A stretch of 6,408 nucleotides of DNA from contig JBECKQ010000310.1 of the NCBI GenBank assembly GCA_040235375.1, positions 1 through 6,408 on the forward strand, written 5' to 3'. Positions 4,293 to 6,408 of the stretch are shown in pieces; position 1 is the first letter of the stretch, and every line of letters begins with the position of its first letter. Source of the DNA: JBECKQ01 sp040235375 (GTDB lineage Bacteria; Planctomycetota; Phycisphaerae; UBA1845). Below the pieces are notes generated by a model. The model saw only the letters and a program-made list of their open reading frames with translations. It ran no database searches and was not told the origin of the DNA. A program made the translations under genes and the position numbers.

Positions 4293-6408
4293 AAAGACCA
4301 TCAAACCCCGACTGAAACGCGCTGAAATCGTTGACGTCAACGTCGCCGTCACCATCAAGATCCGCGGCGTCAAACGCACTTGGGTCACGGCCCGGCGGCG
4401 GGTCGGTTACGCCTGGTCCACCCATGCAGGGGGCGAACAGTACGAAGTCATCCATATCGACATCGCCGTCGCCGTCCAGATCGCCCGGCCGCGGCGCGCC
4501 AAGCTCGACTCCGAGGATCTCGACGTCGTCGATGTTCCATCCACAGGCTCCGCCGAGATAGGCCGGACCCATGGTCCACTGGAGGTACACGGTCGACTCG
4601 CCGTCGGCGAAACCGGAAATGTCGTACTCCACGAGCTGCCAGTCGCTGTCGTAGACTTCGTTCTGGTTGAACCACGCGGTCAGGAAGAAATCGCCGTCGG
4701 TGCTCAGGCGGATGTAGGCACTATCGGGTTGATCCCACACCCCGAGCCAGCGCCGGAACCGCAGCGTCACGTGGCTCAGGTTCGAGCAGTCGATCGCGCC
4801 GGTCGTGAGATTCGTATACCACAGGCCGCCCGGGTAGTCGCCGTTCAGGTTGTATCCGTACACGTTCGGGCCGGTGTACCCGCTCGTGGGATCGGGCGAG
4901 CCGTAAGTGCCGCCTTGGCCGGTCGGCTGGCCGAACGCCCAATCACCCTCGGTCTGCCAGCCGGGATCGGAATCCAGCGGGAACGAGTAGATGACCTGGG
5001 GAATGCCAACCTGCAGGGTGACGTCCCGCGTGCGGTCGCCGTGATGATTGGTCAGGTTGACGAGCGACACCGTCGCGTCGTAGTCGCCGTGAGGCAGCGA
5101 CTCGGCGGCTTCGTTGATGCTGACGGTGACGTCGACGCTTCCGCCGGCCGGGATCGTCCCGCCCGTGTTGTCGATCGTAAGCCAATCGGCGTCCGCGCCG
5201 GCGCTGAATTCGATCGGGAAATCCTCTTTGTTGGTGAGCGTGTAGGTCTTGCTCGGCGGGTCAAACGGACCGCCGTACGGCCCGATAGAGAAAAAGTCGT
5301 CGAGCGGCTGTACGCCCATGCCGATTGACGCAGGGAGCTGGTTGAAGAGCAGGTCGGAGGCCGTCGCGAGGTCGGTGTTGCCGTCGTCGTCGAAGTCAGC
5401 CGCGGCGATGTTCTCGTATGACTTTCCGAACTCGACGATTGTCTGGTCGAGTGAAAGTCCGCCGTCGCCGTCGTTGAGCAGGAGGCCGGTTTCGGTGTGG
5501 CTCTCGGCGTCGCCGTAGACGGTGCTGGTGACCATCACCTCCGGGGCGTCGTCGCCGCTGACATCGGCGACCTTGAACTGTCGCACCTCGAAGTAGGCGG
5601 GCCCGTGGGGCTCGTACGTGACGGGGGCGCCGAAAGTGCCGTCCCCGTTGCCGAGGATGACGGTGACATCGTCGGTGTCGTTGTTGAGGGTGACAAGGTC
5701 GAGGTGGTCGTCGCCGTTCATATCGGTGAGCGCCAGATCGATCGGGTATTCCCCGCCGATGGGTACGGTGTAGGGCTGACCTGGATTGCCCTGGCCATCA
5801 CCCAGGCTGAGCTGGATGGTGACGACGTCGTAAGCGCTCCGAATGGTGGCGATATCCAGGTGGCCGTCCTCGTTGATATCGCCGACGCCGACCACGGTGC
5901 CGGCCGCGACATCGCTCGAGACGAAGTTGGTGTAGAAGGTGCCGTCGCCGTTGTTGAGGAGCACCGGGCCGTCGTTGGGGACGATGATGTCGGTGTTGCC
6001 GTCGCCGTCCATGTCGCCGAAGGCGAGGTGGAGGGCCGGGCCGTGGCCGCCGCCGTTGCTGTACTCGATGATCGGGCCGAACGAGCCGTCGCCGTTGCCG
6101 AGCATGACGCCGAGGTCCCCGTCGATGATGTCGAGGACGTTGTCGTCGTTGAGGTCTTCGGCGAAGACGGTGTAGGCACCCTGCGAGTCGATCAGCGTCT
6201 GGGAGGTGAACGAGCCGAGGCCGTCGGCGTTGAAGTTGATGGTGTAGTCGCCGGGGTAGATGAGCTGGCCGAACGAGTCGCGTGTGGGGGGGTGAACGGC
6301 GAACAGGTCGATGTCGCCGTCGTTGTCGAAGTCGCCCGGGACGACGGCGTAGTCGTAGGCGAAGCCCCAGAACTGCGGCTCACCGAAGATGGTCTGTTCG
6401 GCGCGCGC
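4291..6408 (-). CDS. Secreted FG-GAP/VCBS repeat protein with BACON-like, jelly-roll and dockerin-like domains (5' end outside window)
   Basis: The frame is open from TGA 4291-4293 to the right edge, giving 705 C-terminal residues. The ATG at 6105 is internal, because the FG-GAP repeats continue upstream of it. Counting from the edge, about seven FG-GAP/VCBS blades with Ca-binding Asp loops lie near residues 22-34, 84-94, 130-141, 175-186, 228-238, 281-291 and 337-347 (for example DFDNDGDID, DMDGDGNTDI), typical of an integrin-like beta-propeller. A BACON/Ig-like domain follows (about 371-467; GGPFDPPSKTYTLTN, ADWLTIDNTGGTIPAGG). Then comes a MAM/jelly-roll-like domain (about 475-633; WQTEGDWAFGQPTG, CGWNIDDVEIL). 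Two dockerin-like EF-hand repeats close the protein (about 642-664 and 682-704; DLDGDGDVD in each). The protein is very acidic and Ca-rich by design, so it is almost certainly extracellular or on the cell surface. The signal peptide would lie beyond the window. Adhesion or polymer binding is likely, but no catalytic domain is visible in this part. Dockerin-like tails of this type are common in Planctomycetota, often without cohesin partners. Confidence 0.92.
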   Translation of the reverse strand, partial: ARAEQTIFGEPQFWGFAYDYAVVPGDFDNDGDIDLFAVHPPTRDSFGQLIYPGDYTINFNADGLGSFTSQTLIDSQGAYTVFAEDLNDDNVLDIIDGDLGVMLGNGDGSFGPIIEYSNGGGHGPALHLAFGDMDGDGNTDIIVPNDGPVLLNNGDGTFYTNFVSSDVAAGTVVGVGDINEDGHLDIATIRSAYDVVTIQLSLGDGQGNPGQPYTVPIGGEYPIDLALTDMNGDDHLDLVTLNNDTDDVTVILGNGDGTFGAPVTYEPHGPAYFEVRQFKVADVSGDDAPEVMVTSTVYGDAESHTETGLLLNDGDGGLSLDQTIVEFGKSYENIAAADFDDDGNTDLATASDLLFNQLPASIGMGVQPLDDFFSIGPYGGPFDPPSKTYTLTNKEDFPIEFSAGADADWLTIDNTGGTIPAGGSVDVTVSINEAAESLPHGDYDATVSLVNLTNHHGDRTRDVTLQVGIPQVIYSFPLDSDPGWQTEGDWAFGQPTGQGGTYGSPDPTSGYTGPNVYGYNLNGDYPGGLWYTNLTTGAIDCSNLSHVTLRFRRWLGVWDQPDSAYIRLSTDGDFFLTAWFNQNEVYDSDWQLVEYDISGFADGESTVYLQWTMGPAYLGGACGWNIDDVEILGVELGAPRPGDLDGDGDVDMDDFVLFAPCMGGPGVTDPPPGRDPSAFDAADLDGDGDVDVNDFSAFQSGFDGL

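Noticed and set aside
4219..5328. Plus-strand 369-codon open frame
   Set aside because: It is antisense to the secreted repeat protein. Its Val/Arg-rich translation mirrors the Asp/Gly codons of the real gene, and it has no domain or ribosome site.
5718..6383. Minus-strand Ser/Thr/Ala-rich frames
   Set aside because: They are low-complexity products of reading GAC/GGC repeat codons in a shifted frame, and overlap the in-frame FG-GAP repeats.

Overview
The window is GC-rich bacterial DNA. It most likely comes from the phylum Planctomycetota, possibly a Phycisphaerae-like lineage. That is an inference from gene content: a secreted FG-GAP/VCBS repeat protein ending in two dockerin-like Asp-rich EF-hand repeats, a long HPF/RaiA-type ribosome protein fused to a sigma-region-2-like tail, and GTG starts behind clear Shine-Dalgarno sites. 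There is no phage, transposon or CRISPR signature.

Layout from left to right. Positions 1-119 (+) hold the last 38 codons of an unrecognised gene. A stand-alone receiver-domain response regulator follows at 321-776 (+), then a small single-pass membrane protein at 897-1127 (+). The small gene converges on a minus-strand pair: sodA/sodB-type superoxide dismutase (2530 to 1919) followed 51 bases later by the HPF-sigma fusion gene (1867 to 1148). A tRNA-Leu(UAG) gene with its own sigma70-like promoter sits at 2763-2844 (+), divergent from the dismutase gene. A gene-poor stretch (2845-3303) leads to a cupin protein gene (3783 to 3304, -). A second gene-poor stretch (3784-4290) contains several palindromes and a short array of GCGA motifs spaced 9-10 bases apart. 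From 4291 to the right edge (-) runs the C-terminal 705 residues of the large secreted repeat protein. Its reading frame is open to the edge, so its start lies outside the window.

How the genes may work together: the dismutase and the HPF-sigma fusion have the geometry of a two-gene operon. This would couple superoxide defence to ribosome hibernation or stress signalling, which is inference from spacing and function. The regulator, the cupin and the secreted protein look like independent units. The strongest candidate for something poorly described is the HPF-sigma fusion: a ribosome-binding fold joined to a sigma-like helical region with no DNA-binding region 4.
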